Source: Mangrovibacter phragmitis
GTDB taxonomy: Bacteria; Pseudomonadota; Gammaproteobacteria; Enterobacterales; Enterobacteriaceae
Direction of reading: 5' to 3'
Assembly: GCF_001655675.1 (NCBI RefSeq)
Contig: NZ_LYRP01000001.1
Span: 682,001 to 746,000, forward strand
Length of the DNA: 64,000 bases
Positions 45,750 to 54,856 of this stretch are shown piece after piece. Under the pieces are notes generated by a model that worked only from the letters and a program-made list of their open reading frames with translations, searched no databases and was not told the origin of the DNA. The first letter of the stretch is position 1, and every line of letters begins with the position of its first letter. The position numbers and the translations under genes are program-made.

Positions 45750-46274
45750 ATGACAGCAATTACGATTAAACCCGCACAACCTGAACATATAGCTGCATTA
45801 AGAGCCATTGAACTTGCTGCATTTGAAACACTACGCCGCGCTGGTGCCGTAAACGGTTCCCCTGTCGCCACCAGTGAGGAACAATTCGACCAGTTACGCC
45901 TTGAAGGTGTGCTGCTTGTCGCACTCTTGCCTGGTGGTATTCCTGTGGGGTTTGCCGGGGCAATTATCACAGAAAACTGGCTGCATATTGCCGAGATGGA
46001 TGTTCACCCTGACTGGCAACAGCAAGGTACAGGCCGCAGGCTTCTCAACGCAATATTGTCGGAAGGTAAGATGCGGGGTTTACAGGGTGCGACTTTAACC
46101 ACAGACCGCTTCGCGCCATTTAACGCCGTCTTTTATGCTGCGCTGGGTTTTATACCAGTGGAAGGCGATGACTTGTCACCCCGGCTGCAAACCTTACTTT
46201 TGGAAGAAACCCTTGCCGGGCTCGACCCCAAACGCCGGATTGCCATGCAACTGGTGTACGGCCAGGCCACCTGA
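45750..46274 (+). CDS. GNAT-family N-acetyltransferase
   Basis: 174 residues: ITIKPAQPEHIAALRAIELA, central VGFAGAIITENWLHIAEMDV (beta-4), then HPDWQQQGTGRRLLNAIL (the QGTGRR acetyl-CoA loop) and APFNAVFYAALGF. The start has AGGGA at 5 nt; a longer frame from 45636 is not supported. Acetylates an amine of unknown kind; single gene. Confidence 0.9.
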   Translation: MTAITIKPAQPEHIAALRAIELAAFETLRRAGAVNGSPVATSEEQFDQLRLEGVLLVALLPGGIPVGFAGAIITENWLHIAEMDVHPDWQQQGTGRRLLNAILSEGKMRGLQGATLTTDRFAPFNAVFYAALGFIPVEGDDLSPRLQTLLLEETLAGLDPKRRIAMQLVYGQAT

Positions 46275-46773
46275 AAGCAAACTGGCTGCCAGAAGTGTGG
46301 ATTGTTGCCACAGGGCACCACCAACAAGACAGATATTTCCCCGCCACCGGAGAGGCTAACCCCGGCACCTGATTACTTGCAGATATTCCTGAGGTGGCAA
46401 TTAGCAGATGAAAAGAACTGCACGCCATTATGGATAACTGAATCCATCCAGCAATATTTTAAGAAAATCCTTATGTTTACCCCGACAGATATGAGGACTA
46501 GAATCATTTTGATACAAAAAATGCACATTTTATTCATAATCTTTATTTTTGAATTATAACAGCCATCTGTTACAGATTCTTTTAAAAGGAAGCTATAACT
46601 GACAACGCAGCCAGCGCGCTTAACATTATATTTACTACCCGTAAATTATTCTGCGCATAACAAAGGATGATATTCCCCCGGAGTATATATACCCACAGCA
46701 AACATGCACGCCATTTTGAGGCAAAACAGAACCATCATTGTAATCTCATAGAGAAAGGGAGATGGTAATATCA
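46275..46773. other. Gene-free, AT-rich stretch
   Basis: About 500 bp with no supported gene. The 3' half is strongly AT-rich and holds the promoter region of the DUF1796 gene. No clear hairpin or repeat. Confidence 0.5.
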
Positions 46774-47574
46774 ATGAAAAATATAATTATTAATCAACAA
46801 ATAAAAAATAACCTCCGGTCGATTAAGCGGAGCATTAATAATATCAATAAAAAGTGGAAAAACAGGAGTAATTTTAAATCTGATACACTATGGATCTCCA
46901 TTGGTGAAAATTGCCTTGCTGATGACATTCTGAGAAGGCATAACAGAAAGTCGTTCAGTTCCGTTTTTTCCTCTGGCCGCTCCAATATAGAGTATATCCT
47001 GCAGATGGAGAAGGACAGTTACCGTCATCTTCTGGAGAAAGACCAGCTACAACCGTTCCCGGATGGCGATCATTACGTGGTGCGCTCAACATACTATAAA
47101 AACTGTACCGGGCAATACAACCCTCGTCACATGCTGGGTTTTGAGTTCTCCCACCACGACCCACTCAGAGTAAAAGAAGATGCGCGTGCATTAAAACGAC
47201 GCATTTACCGCCAATTAAAATATCGTGGTGTGAAAAACTTCATTTTCCTGTATCACCACCGCATTTCAGACCTGTCAAATATTTCCTTGCTGCGATCTCA
47301 TCTCAATGAATTTTTGTCGTTATATAATATTAATAACTGCCACTGTAAAGTAATCCTGTTCTATCAAAAAATAATTGACACCAATACTGAGAAATTTATC
47401 GACTTCATCCCTCACAATACAGGTTTACTCGAGTTTGTCTGCCATACCCATGCTATTTGGGCCGGTGATGATCTTGATACTTTCTGGGCAAAAAAAGATG
47501 ACTCTTTGTTTACATCTATGTTCAGTATTGTTGATGATGTAAGGCACAGAGAACTCAGCACTCCCTCAGAATAA
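46774..47574 (+). CDS. DUF1796 papain-like cysteine peptidase-type protein
   Basis: About 266 residues. After a Lys/Asn-rich start comes the DUF1796 opening LWISIGENCLADDILRRHNR with the putative nucleophile cysteine, then SSVFSSGRSNIEYIL, FEFSHHDPL and IFLYHHRISDL (candidate histidines). Members of this family are often found in capsule and surface-sugar loci. Here it stands alone in AT-rich DNA, a sign of transfer. An upstream ATG at 46762 is possible. Function not established. Confidence 0.75.
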   Translation: MKNIIINQQIKNNLRSIKRSINNINKKWKNRSNFKSDTLWISIGENCLADDILRRHNRKSFSSVFSSGRSNIEYILQMEKDSYRHLLEKDQLQPFPDGDHYVVRSTYYKNCTGQYNPRHMLGFEFSHHDPLRVKEDARALKRRIYRQLKYRGVKNFIFLYHHRISDLSNISLLRSHLNEFLSLYNINNCHCKVILFYQKIIDTNTEKFIDFIPHNTGLLEFVCHTHAIWAGDDLDTFWAKKDDSLFTSMFSIVDDVRHRELSTPSE

Positions 47575-47664
47575 GAGGTAAAAATGAAGCAGGTCAGAAA
47601 TTAGCACCATCTCACCATTGATGCTACCGACAAATAGCAGACCCTACGCATACTGGCGTAATGA

Positions 47665-47698
47665 TTAACTCCGGTAACCATACCGTTAGCGGAGTTAA
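47665..47698. terminator. Hairpin between convergent genes
   Basis: TTAACTCCG and CGGAGTTAA form a 9-bp stem with a 16-nt inner part that can pair further. It lies between the DUF1796 gene and the convergent LysR gene; no long U-run follows. Confidence 0.45.
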
Positions 47699-47797
47699 TA
47701 CAGGGAGCCTTGCGTGAGATATTTTCTACAAAGCAGTCATTAAGTTACGGCACTACCCTGTTATGAATAGCAATACTCATCCCACAAGGCTGGGTTA

Positions 47798-48682
47798 TCA
47801 CTGCACCATGTGCTGTAACCAGTCGCGTAGCGCAACAATCTCCGCCCGGTATGCCACCTCTTCTAAAGCCAGCAGGTAATAATTCGCCCCGGGTAAAGAC
47901 CCGGCATAAGGCGCAACCAACATTCCCCTGGTGATTAAATCCCCCACCAGCAATTCACTGGCAATCACCGCACCATGCCCGGCCACCGCAGCCTGTAAAG
48001 CATGGGTTTCATCGCTGAAGTGCAGGCCTCTGGACAAATTCAGGCCTTCCGGCCCATAGCGCTGCTTCCAGTGTTGCCAGTCCGGGGACTCTGCAGGAAT
48101 ATGGCGGTTATCTACATGTAACAGTGTCGTTTTATTTAAATCAGCAGGCCTTCGCAAATTCAGCGCCGGGCTGGCGACGACAATAAAACGGTCCTCACAA
48201 AGCAGTGTGTTGTGTAAACCATGTTCCGCGCTTTCCCGATAGCGGATGGCGACATCTACGGTTCGTTGTTTAAGGTCAACAGTTTCCACACTGGTATGTA
48301 AATGCACATCAATTTGTGGATACTGCGCTTTAAAATCCGCCAGGCGTGGAAGCAACCAGTTGGTTAAGAAGTTGGAAGTCGTTGTCACTGTCAAAGCTGG
48401 TGACTCTGTAAGCCGGTCTATTTTTTTTACAGCATCCCCAAGGGAGGAAAAAGCATTCTGCGTTGCGGCATAGAGTAACTGCCCTGCTTCCGTCAGCCTG
48501 ACTTCTTGCGCACTGCGCTCAAACACCCGGCACTCCAGTACAGATTCCAGCAGGCGAATTTGGTGACTTACCGCCGTGGCACTCACGCTAAGCTCTGCGG
48601 CTGCCCGCTTAAAACTCAGGCATCCGGCCACAGCATCAAACGCACGCAGGGTACCCAGTGGTGGTAATCGCGATGTTTTCAT
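47798..48682 (-). CDS. LysR-family regulator, GcvA-like
   Basis: 294 residues. LPPLGTLRAFDAVAGCLSFK and RAAAELSVSATAVSHQIRLL are the GcvA/AmpR-type HTH, followed by LTVTTTSNFLTNWLLPRLAD at the start of the effector domain. It is divergent from a membrane-protein gene 138 bp away and probably controls it. Effector unknown. Confidence 0.92.
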   Translation of the reverse strand: MKTSRLPPLGTLRAFDAVAGCLSFKRAAAELSVSATAVSHQIRLLESVLECRVFERSAQEVRLTEAGQLLYAATQNAFSSLGDAVKKIDRLTESPALTVTTTSNFLTNWLLPRLADFKAQYPQIDVHLHTSVETVDLKQRTVDVAIRYRESAEHGLHNTLLCEDRFIVVASPALNLRRPADLNKTTLLHVDNRHIPAESPDWQHWKQRYGPEGLNLSRGLHFSDETHALQAAVAGHGAVIASELLVGDLITRGMLVAPYAGSLPGANYYLLALEEVAYRAEIVALRDWLQHMVQ

Positions 48683-48820
48683 GATGAGTTATTTTCATCC
48701 ACAGGTGAAAAGTATGACTTTGAATACACCATTATATAAGCGATACGCTTAATACATAACCTGATGAAGATGAGTTTTTCTTCTTCTCTATGAACACATG
48801 TTACGAGGCGTATTGCGACC

Positions 48821-49402
48821 ATGACAGCTTTATCTGCTCCCCCATCCTTTGCCGAAAAAACACGGTTCACCGCCACAGCACTGTTGTACAGCGGGCTGGC
48901 CGCCCAGATTGTGCTTCTGCTGAAGCGTTCCATTCAGGAAAGTATGGTGGACGCCATCACACTGGTATTACTGCTTGTGATTACGTTTACTGGTGGTTAT
49001 TTAGGGTCGCGCTGGCCTGTATTCCGGCGCAAAAACTGGCTGAACCGGCTGTACTATGGGTTTCTGGTGAGCGCAGCCGGTATGTTGTTTTTGGTAATGG
49101 CGTTGCAGGGCGCATACCACTGGCTCTCGCTGGTTACCGGAGTGGCTATTTCCGGGCTGGGACAAGGTATTGTTGCTATGGCAGCTACAGATACAGACCG
49201 CAATCACCATGCAGCAATGCGGCCACTATCCAGAATCTTATTAAGGGTGGCAGGCCCACTGCTGGCCATCGTGGTCTGCCTGCATATTCAGGGGCAATTT
49301 AGCGGAATAACCGGGTTTCCGTATGCCTTTGCACTGTTGGTTGACCTGGCCTTATTAGGCGCACTGCATGCAAAAATCACCTGGGCAGACCAGGGATATT
49401 AA
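48821..49402 (+). CDS. Hypothetical multi-pass membrane protein
   Basis: 193 residues with about five hydrophobic helices (TATALLYSGLAAQIVLLL; ITLVLLLVITFTGGYLG; YGFLVSAAGMLFLVMALQGA; GPLLAIVVCLHI; FALLVDLALLGAL). No family recognised. It is divergent from the GcvA-like gene, which may regulate it. The ribosome site is weak. Confidence 0.65.
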   Translation: MTALSAPPSFAEKTRFTATALLYSGLAAQIVLLLKRSIQESMVDAITLVLLLVITFTGGYLGSRWPVFRRKNWLNRLYYGFLVSAAGMLFLVMALQGAYHWLSLVTGVAISGLGQGIVAMAATDTDRNHHAAMRPLSRILLRVAGPLLAIVVCLHIQGQFSGITGFPYAFALLVDLALLGALHAKITWADQGY

Positions 49403-49568
49403 TCCGTTTTTCCAGGCCAGGCCTTTGCACCACAGGTTGAATATTATGCCCGGCAGAGTATGATTTTCTTTCAACCCGGTATAAACAGAACATACCTGAA
49501 CAGTAAACTCGCAAGGCTGTGGTTTAGCCACCGGGAAAAGACGTGATGTAATTAAGAAAAGGATATTT

Positions 49569-50012
49569 ATGACAGAGTTATCCACCCTGCCCGATGAAAA
49601 CACAAAACGATTTATTGCCGTATTAAATAAAAAGGTTGAAATGGGCCGTTTATATAACGCGCTCGGCCATATGACGGCGGGGCTTGTCGCGCATATCAAT
49701 AACCCGGAAAGCTTGTGTTTCCTGCAATATACAGACAAAGATGGCGGTGTTCATCCCGCAATTTCGCACTTTCCTTTTATTGTTCTTAAGGCAGATAACT
49801 CTAATAAAATCAGGAAAGTTCGCGAAGAACTGCTTCAGCGTGATATCCCGTTTACAGATTTTACTGACACCATGATAGTTGGCTCTTCAGCCGCGCAGTT
49901 AAACGCCACATCTGAAACACCAGAGCAGGACCTTGAGTATTTCGGGATCTGCATGTTTGGCGATACCAATATACTTAAAGAATTTACCGGGAAATTCAGT
50001 TTATTTAAGTAG
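49569..50012 (+). CDS. DUF2000-family protein
   Basis: 147 residues. The N-terminal FIAVLNKKVEMGRLYNALGH is typical of DUF2000 (pattern 'VLN...G...NALAHM'), and the end LEYFGICMFGDTNIL matches as well. Family members are small soluble proteins with a peptidyl-tRNA-hydrolase-like fold and no proven role. AAAAGG lies 7 nt before the ATG. Single gene followed by a hairpin. Confidence 0.8.
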   Translation: MTELSTLPDENTKRFIAVLNKKVEMGRLYNALGHMTAGLVAHINNPESLCFLQYTDKDGGVHPAISHFPFIVLKADNSNKIRKVREELLQRDIPFTDFTDTMIVGSSAAQLNATSETPEQDLEYFGICMFGDTNILKEFTGKFSLFK

Positions 50013-50019
50013 TCCTCTT

Positions 50020-50058
50020 CCCCCTTGTGCACCTGCCCTTTACCGGCACACAAGGGGG
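50020..50058 (+). terminator. Hairpin after the DUF2000 gene
   Basis: CCCCCTTGTG and CACAAGGGGG form a perfect 10-bp stem around a 19-nt loop, 8 bp past the stop. ATTAATTCT follows; a weak U-tract. Confidence 0.6.
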
Positions 50059-50196
50059 ATTAATTCTGGACAGGTTAATCCATGCCAGCTTGCAGATAAA
50101 ACCAGAAAGGGTAATCGTTGTCCCCACAATGCATTACTTATTAATCACTAAAATTACCGTACAACCATTAATGCAACAACCGTTCAGGCCGTCTTA

Positions 50197-50556
50197 CTAT
50201 TGCGACAGCCCTGGGATTTCAGTTAATTCCCGGTAAATGTGCATTCCCCGCTCCAGCCCAATAATGACGTCATTATCTGCCCCATTCGACTCACCGGGTA
50301 TCCGTAAAATAGCATCGCAGTGGTAAATCAGGCGGTGAGCGACCGGGTACAGGAAGGATTCACTGATTTCATCACCCATCATTTTTGAACCTGCTGCTTC
50401 GGCAAGGGGTACCGCCAGCCATTCACCAATCACTGGCGTGTGCCCTTTTTCATACACTTTTAGCGCATACTGTTCCATAACAGACAGGTTCTGTTTAATG
50501 CGTTCTATGTCACCGTTAGTGCCACTTCTTACCGGCCCGGCAATTAAAATAAGCAT
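50197..50556 (-). CDS. DUF4406 / nucleoside 2-deoxyribosyltransferase-like protein
   Basis: 119 residues with a Rossmann-like start (MLILIAGPVRSGTNGDIERI), then GHTPVIGEWLAVPLAE and CDAILRIPGESNGADNDVII. These fit the nucleoside deoxyribosyltransferase-like superfamily. It lies 3 bp after the NudK gene and is co-transcribed with it, which suggests handling of a nucleotide or nucleotide-sugar by-product. Substrate not known. Confidence 0.78.
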   Translation of the reverse strand: MLILIAGPVRSGTNGDIERIKQNLSVMEQYALKVYEKGHTPVIGEWLAVPLAEAAGSKMMGDEISESFLYPVAHRLIYHCDAILRIPGESNGADNDVIIGLERGMHIYRELTEIPGLSQ

Positions 50557-50559
50557 GAT

Positions 50560-51156
50560 TTATACTCCGCCCGTAAATACTGAATTAAGTGCCAGGTGTT
50601 GAAGTAACATAATGGTCTTCGCATCCTGGATTTCCCCACTTTTAATCGCCGCCATTGCTTTTGCAAAAGGCCATTCAAGCACTTCGATATCTTCACCTTC
50701 CTCATGAAGCCCTCCGCCGCCATTCAGGCGATCCTGATGTGAATATTCAGCAATAAAGAAGAAAAGTTTTTCAGTCACCGAGCCAGGGCTCATCCAGGCT
50801 TCAAAGATTTTCTCTGGCGCAGAAACCGTAAACCCGGTCTCTTCCTGTGCTTCTTCAACAATGCGCTTTTCGGGGGTTTCGTTATCCAGTAGTCCGGCGG
50901 CGGCTTCAATCAGCAGACCGCAATGGCCATTGATATAAACAGGCAGGCGAAATTGCCTGGTAAGCACGACGGTTTTTTGGGCTTTGTTGTACAGCAGAAT
51001 GACTGCGCCGTTACCACGGTCATAAGCTTCGCGGCTCATTTCCTGCCATTTGCCATCCCTTCGCAGTAGCGCAAAGGTGTATTTTTTGAGGATATACCAG
51101 TCATCAGAGAGCAGTTTTTCCCGGATAAGACGGATTTTGGGCGGTTCTTTTTGCAT
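50560..51156 (-). CDS. nudK: Nudix hydrolase, NudK (GDP-mannose pyrophosphatase) type
   Basis: 198 residues. The Nudix box GLLDNETPEKRIVEEAQEET sits mid-chain and is followed by EKIFEAWMSPGSVTEKLFFF, as in NudK, which hydrolyses GDP-mannose to GMP and mannose 1-phosphate. The start MQKEPP has AGGA at 7 nt; the longer frame to 51330 overlaps the divergent regulator. The DeoR-type regulator beside it and the DUF4406 gene after it form one unit. Confidence 0.88.
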   Translation of the reverse strand: MQKEPPKIRLIREKLLSDDWYILKKYTFALLRRDGKWQEMSREAYDRGNGAVILLYNKAQKTVVLTRQFRLPVYINGHCGLLIEAAAGLLDNETPEKRIVEEAQEETGFTVSAPEKIFEAWMSPGSVTEKLFFFIAEYSHQDRLNGGGGLHEEGEDIEVLEWPFAKAMAAIKSGEIQDAKTIMLLQHLALNSVFTGGV

Positions 51157-51200
51157 GTTTATTCCTGATTTTAGGTGACAAAAAAAACATAACATGCATA

Positions 51201-51212
51201 ATCGTGCACGAT
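51201..51212. promoter_or_regulatory. Perfect palindrome in the divergent nudK/deoR promoter
   Basis: ATCGTGCACGAT, a perfect 12-bp palindrome, lies between the two starts (44 bp from NudK, 27 bp from the DeoR-type gene). Probable operator of the DeoR-type regulator. Confidence 0.6.
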
Positions 51213-51238
51213 CAAGATAAAACGTGAATGGTGAAGTA

Positions 51239-51988
51239 ATGCTTTCAGGGCAAAGAAAACAACTTATTCTCGACATCCTGGCGCGCGATAAGCAGGTTCT
51301 GTCAAAAGAGTTAAGCCAGCGATTTAACATTTCAGAAGATTCGATTCGCCGTGATTTACGGGAGATGGCCGCAGAGGGGCTGCTGCAGCGGGTTCATGGC
51401 GGCGCACTGGCGGTATCGGCTGCCACTGGCACACTGGAAATGCGCAAAAGCGTGCAGATTGAGTCGAAAAAGAGAGTTGCCCAGAAAGCGGTCGGGCTTA
51501 TTCAGCCAGGAAACATCGTTATTATCGATGGCGGGACGACATCACAGGAGCTTATCAAACTGCTGCCAGGTGACCTCGCGTTTACTGCCGTTACCCACAG
51601 CCCAACCGTTGCTGTCGGGTTACTTAACCTGCCTTTGGTTGATGTTATCGTCATTGGCGGCCAGTTATACAAACATTCAGCCGTAACCGTTGGCGCATCA
51701 ATGATTGAGTCAATTAACCGAATTCATGCGGACCTCTTTTTTATGGGTGTTACAGGCGTGCATGAAACAGCAGGTTTTACTACAGGTAACTATGAAGAAG
51801 CCAATGTGAAGCGTGCACTTTCGCAGCGTGCTGCGGAAACGGTAGTGATGGCCTCTGCGGAAAAAATTAACTCGGCCTCCCCCTTTGCGATTGGCGAGTT
51901 GAGTATTGCCAGCACCTTGCTGGTTGATGGCACTTTGGATGAAAAAATGCGTACAGTGTTTAACAAGCTGAATATCACTGTGTTGTAA
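51239..51988 (+). CDS. DeoR/GlpR-family transcriptional regulator
   Basis: 249 residues. HTH: QRKQLILDILARDKQVLSKE, FNISEDSIRRDLREMAAEGL with QRVHGGA following (the DeoR signature). Effector domain: IIDGGTTSQELIKLL and DLFFMGVTGVHETAGFTTGN, a sugar-phosphate binding ISOCOT fold. The start MLSGQR has GGTGA at 5 nt. It probably represses nudK-DUF4406 through the palindrome at 51201. Confidence 0.92.
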   Translation: MLSGQRKQLILDILARDKQVLSKELSQRFNISEDSIRRDLREMAAEGLLQRVHGGALAVSAATGTLEMRKSVQIESKKRVAQKAVGLIQPGNIVIIDGGTTSQELIKLLPGDLAFTAVTHSPTVAVGLLNLPLVDVIVIGGQLYKHSAVTVGASMIESINRIHADLFFMGVTGVHETAGFTTGNYEEANVKRALSQRAAETVVMASAEKINSASPFAIGELSIASTLLVDGTLDEKMRTVFNKLNITVL

Positions 51989-52641
51989 ATGATTCACGCC
52001 TGTATTGAAGTCATTCAGATGCACAGAGTCATAAAGCTGGTTTGCTGTGCACGTCACCGGCCACTTCCTGGTTTGAAGAGGTACTTACCCATCAACCGGG
52101 AAGTGGCTGATTCAGGTGTCTTCGAGATATACCCATATTTATGACTTGCAAACCACGCATAGCTTCAACCAGCGAATTATTTTTAGGAATAATTTATAAG
52201 ATATTTCTAATAATTAAATGAAAAACGTCGAATAATAAAGTCACCGCAGCCACACAGGTAATTAATTACTTTTCTTTACTTATTCTTCAGGTGAACAAGT
52301 TGCATTTCCCTTACCTTTCCATTAACCTTTCGCAAAAAAAATTGTGTGAGAAAAGTAATGGCACTATCCTGTTCTGGTGAAAATTTATAATTGAACCACA
52401 TAGTAATATGCATAATCCTGCATCATATGTAACACATCAGCCAAAGCCAATGTACTGAGGTTCTATTCTCATTAGCTAAACAGAGTGTTCAGTTTTCCAT
52501 TAACATACAAAAACTCATTCATACTAAGTTGGTATCCGCACCAACTCACTGACCTGTATCAGTAAGGAACATGGCTTATTGTAATAGCGCCAGCCTTCCT
52601 GTTAACCGTCCATCTGTCTAATCCTGAGGGAACTTTTCGCC
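51989..52641. other. Gene-free AT-rich stretch with one strong hairpin
   Basis: No gene supported in 650 bp. Near its start GCCACTTCC-T-GGTT-TGA (52060-52076) can pair with TCAACCGGGAAGTGGC (52092-52107), a near-perfect 16-bp stem with no U-run. The rest is AT-rich and leads into the orphan gene at 52642. Confidence 0.55.
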
Positions 52642-53370
52642 ATGCGAATAATGGGAAAAAAAATAGATTCAAAGATTTTTGATAGTTCTAATAAAAAAAC
52701 CTTAATGAAATGGGGTGATGTATATAACTGTACAAAAAGCCTCATCCCGCAAGCACTTATGCTGATACATACAGTGCGTCATGTGCATACTCAGGCAAAC
52801 CGAAGTCCACTACTTAACCAGGATGCTGAAAGTGCTTTTAACAGTTGGGATGTAATCAGCACTTCCTTAATCGAGTACCGAAGCAAATATATAAGATCGC
52901 AATGGGCGAATGTAGGCTTATTGTTAGCGGTGCCGCCACAGAATATTATCGGAACTTTCTCTGAGGATGTCAGTTTTCAGAACCATGCGGGAATAAAAGA
53001 AAACAATTCATTTGCATTAGCTGAAAGCTATTTCAATGGAACACCTAAGCTTTTTGAAGGAAAGAAAGCGAAAGAAAGATTTAACTATATAAGAGAACAC
53101 CTTCTACCCAACAAAAGTTATGCACACATCACCACACCAGAAAATTTAATGATAAATAGTAAGCATAAAAGATATAATGAGGTTCTTGTAGTAGGCAAAT
53201 CAAATGTAAATATTCATGCAGGCTTCCCCCCTACAGGCCATATCACTGTATGTGGGATCTATCACCTTACTACGTTTGGAAACAAGACAGATCCAGATGA
53301 TGAAAAGCTTATCGGGCAACTCAAGGTATTAAATCCTAATGTGCCAGTAATCCGGCAGGAAGTTTATTAA
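52642..53370 (+). CDS. AT-rich orphan protein, function unknown
   Basis: 242 residues, not recognised. No signal peptide or TM. Notable blocks: SWDVISTSLIEYRSKYIRSQ, NVGLLLAVPPQNIIGTFSED, NVNIHAGFPPTGHITVCGIY. Base use is far more AT-rich than in the flanking catabolic genes, and it is preceded by 650 bp of AT-rich DNA, which points to transfer. GAGGGAA lies 9 nt before the ATG and a proper terminator follows, so it is likely expressed. A secreted effector or toxin is possible but unproven. Confidence 0.6.
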   Translation: MRIMGKKIDSKIFDSSNKKTLMKWGDVYNCTKSLIPQALMLIHTVRHVHTQANRSPLLNQDAESAFNSWDVISTSLIEYRSKYIRSQWANVGLLLAVPPQNIIGTFSEDVSFQNHAGIKENNSFALAESYFNGTPKLFEGKKAKERFNYIREHLLPNKSYAHITTPENLMINSKHKRYNEVLVVGKSNVNIHAGFPPTGHITVCGIYHLTTFGNKTDPDDEKLIGQLKVLNPNVPVIRQEVY

Positions 53371-53429
53371 ACTATCTGTATCACTGTACTCATGCCCTAT
53401 GACAGTCAGTATGTGTTCTGTTAGAAAAT

Positions 53430-53456
53430 GCCCACAGTGTCGTGGGCACTCTTTTT
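53430..53456 (+). terminator. Intrinsic terminator of the orphan gene
   Basis: GCCCAC-agtgtc-GTGGGC followed by ACTCTTTTT. Confidence 0.8.
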
Positions 53457-53481
53457 CAACTCACCAATACAGACTTGCGTA

Positions 53482-54792
53482 TCAGTCATTCATCACTTTG
53501 GTTGCCGGTAACCGGGCTCCTGCCCACAGGCTGAACAGCGCATACAAACCACTGGCACAGACAAAAGTGACCGGTGCTGAGAATGCCGCCACAGATGGGG
53601 TGGCGTGCATTAATGCAATACCAATTGCAACGCTGATAAACCAGGCACCGAGCCCCGTCAGGTTGATGGCGCTATTTTCGCGTTCTGCCTGTACATTGCG
53701 GGCAATGCCGGCAAGGGCAACACCCACCCAGGCCACCACAAATACTCCCTGGTACGCCAGTGCCTGCAACAACCAGGCGAACACATCTGCCAGCATCAGA
53801 ATATAGACCACCACACCCACCACACAGGCCCACACCACTTTAGGGAGCTTCACCTTAAACAGGCTGTGGAAAAACACCTGCATATTCACCGTTGCCAGGT
53901 AATAGTTCGCGGTATTAATCCGGGTTTGGGTTACCCAGACAAACCCCAGCCCGGCCAGCCCCAGCAGGTTGAGAATTGCCACCACAACCGACGTTTCATT
54001 TAATGCCGTACCGGCAGCAAACGTGCTGGTGAGGTAGATCCCCGCCATGCCGTTGAGCAAGAAAGTCACCAGGTAAAACGGCATCCCAAAATTGAAACGG
54101 GCGTGGTACTGGCTGTCTTCCTGTTTACCAAAACGCGCGTAGTCAAAGGTGTACATCATCAAAACCCAGACACCCATATAAGAGGTAAAACAGTTCCACC
54201 AGCCCCAGGGGGATGGCGTGGCAGGCCCCAGCTGCAGCCAGTTTGCCTGGTAACCGTGTAACGCCACCGACATCACAATAGTTGCCAGTAAACCCAACAA
54301 GTAAAATGGCAGCAGCACGCCATTAAATTTATCCAGCCAGTGCTGCACACTGCCAAAAATCAGCGGCACACTGTAAACCACCACCAGCGCAGCGGCAGCC
54401 CAGTACACCAGCCCCGGGTACAGGTGGTTCAGTGCAAACGCAATCACCGAGCCTTCAAACACAGCATAGTAAATGGCCGTGGAGAAAAATATCAGCGTGG
54501 CCAGCGACGCACCTAACTGGCCAAACAGGCGGCGCGAAAACTGAGCAACAGATAACCCACTACGAATGGCAAAACGGCTGATAACACCGTTAATCAGGCC
54601 ATAGGTGATAACCGAAAGCACCATGCCAATAATGGCGTTAACCGCGCCATAGGCCATCGCCAGCGATGCACCCACCACAATGTAAAACACTGCACTACAC
54701 ACCGCCCACCATGCCATGGTGAGTGACAATTTGCCCATCTGTGCCGGTTCTGCCGAATTTTGCACAGCACGGGATTGTGGAGCTGAAGCCAT
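53482..54792 (-). CDS. NCS1-like cytosine/purine/hydantoin-type permease
   Basis: 436 residues, about twelve hydrophobic segments. WWAVCSAVFYIVVGASLAMA, GFVWVTQTRINTANYYLATV and YAVFEGSVIAFAL are in keeping with the NCS1/CodB-type family (APC superfamily). As the last gene of the pxp operon it probably imports the lactam substrate (5-oxoproline or a related cyclic amide). AGGAGG five bases before the ATG fixes the start; the frame to 54990 is too long. Family fairly sure, substrate inferred. Confidence 0.82.
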   Translation of the reverse strand: MASAPQSRAVQNSAEPAQMGKLSLTMAWWAVCSAVFYIVVGASLAMAYGAVNAIIGMVLSVITYGLINGVISRFAIRSGLSVAQFSRRLFGQLGASLATLIFFSTAIYYAVFEGSVIAFALNHLYPGLVYWAAAALVVVYSVPLIFGSVQHWLDKFNGVLLPFYLLGLLATIVMSVALHGYQANWLQLGPATPSPWGWWNCFTSYMGVWVLMMYTFDYARFGKQEDSQYHARFNFGMPFYLVTFLLNGMAGIYLTSTFAAGTALNETSVVVAILNLLGLAGLGFVWVTQTRINTANYYLATVNMQVFFHSLFKVKLPKVVWACVVGVVVYILMLADVFAWLLQALAYQGVFVVAWVGVALAGIARNVQAERENSAINLTGLGAWFISVAIGIALMHATPSVAAFSAPVTFVCASGLYALFSLWAGARLPATKVMND

Positions 54793-54856
54793 AGCAACCT
54801 CCTGAAACGAGTAGAGACCAGTGATATATGCCGCGGGGCTTGCACCCCGGGCAGGG

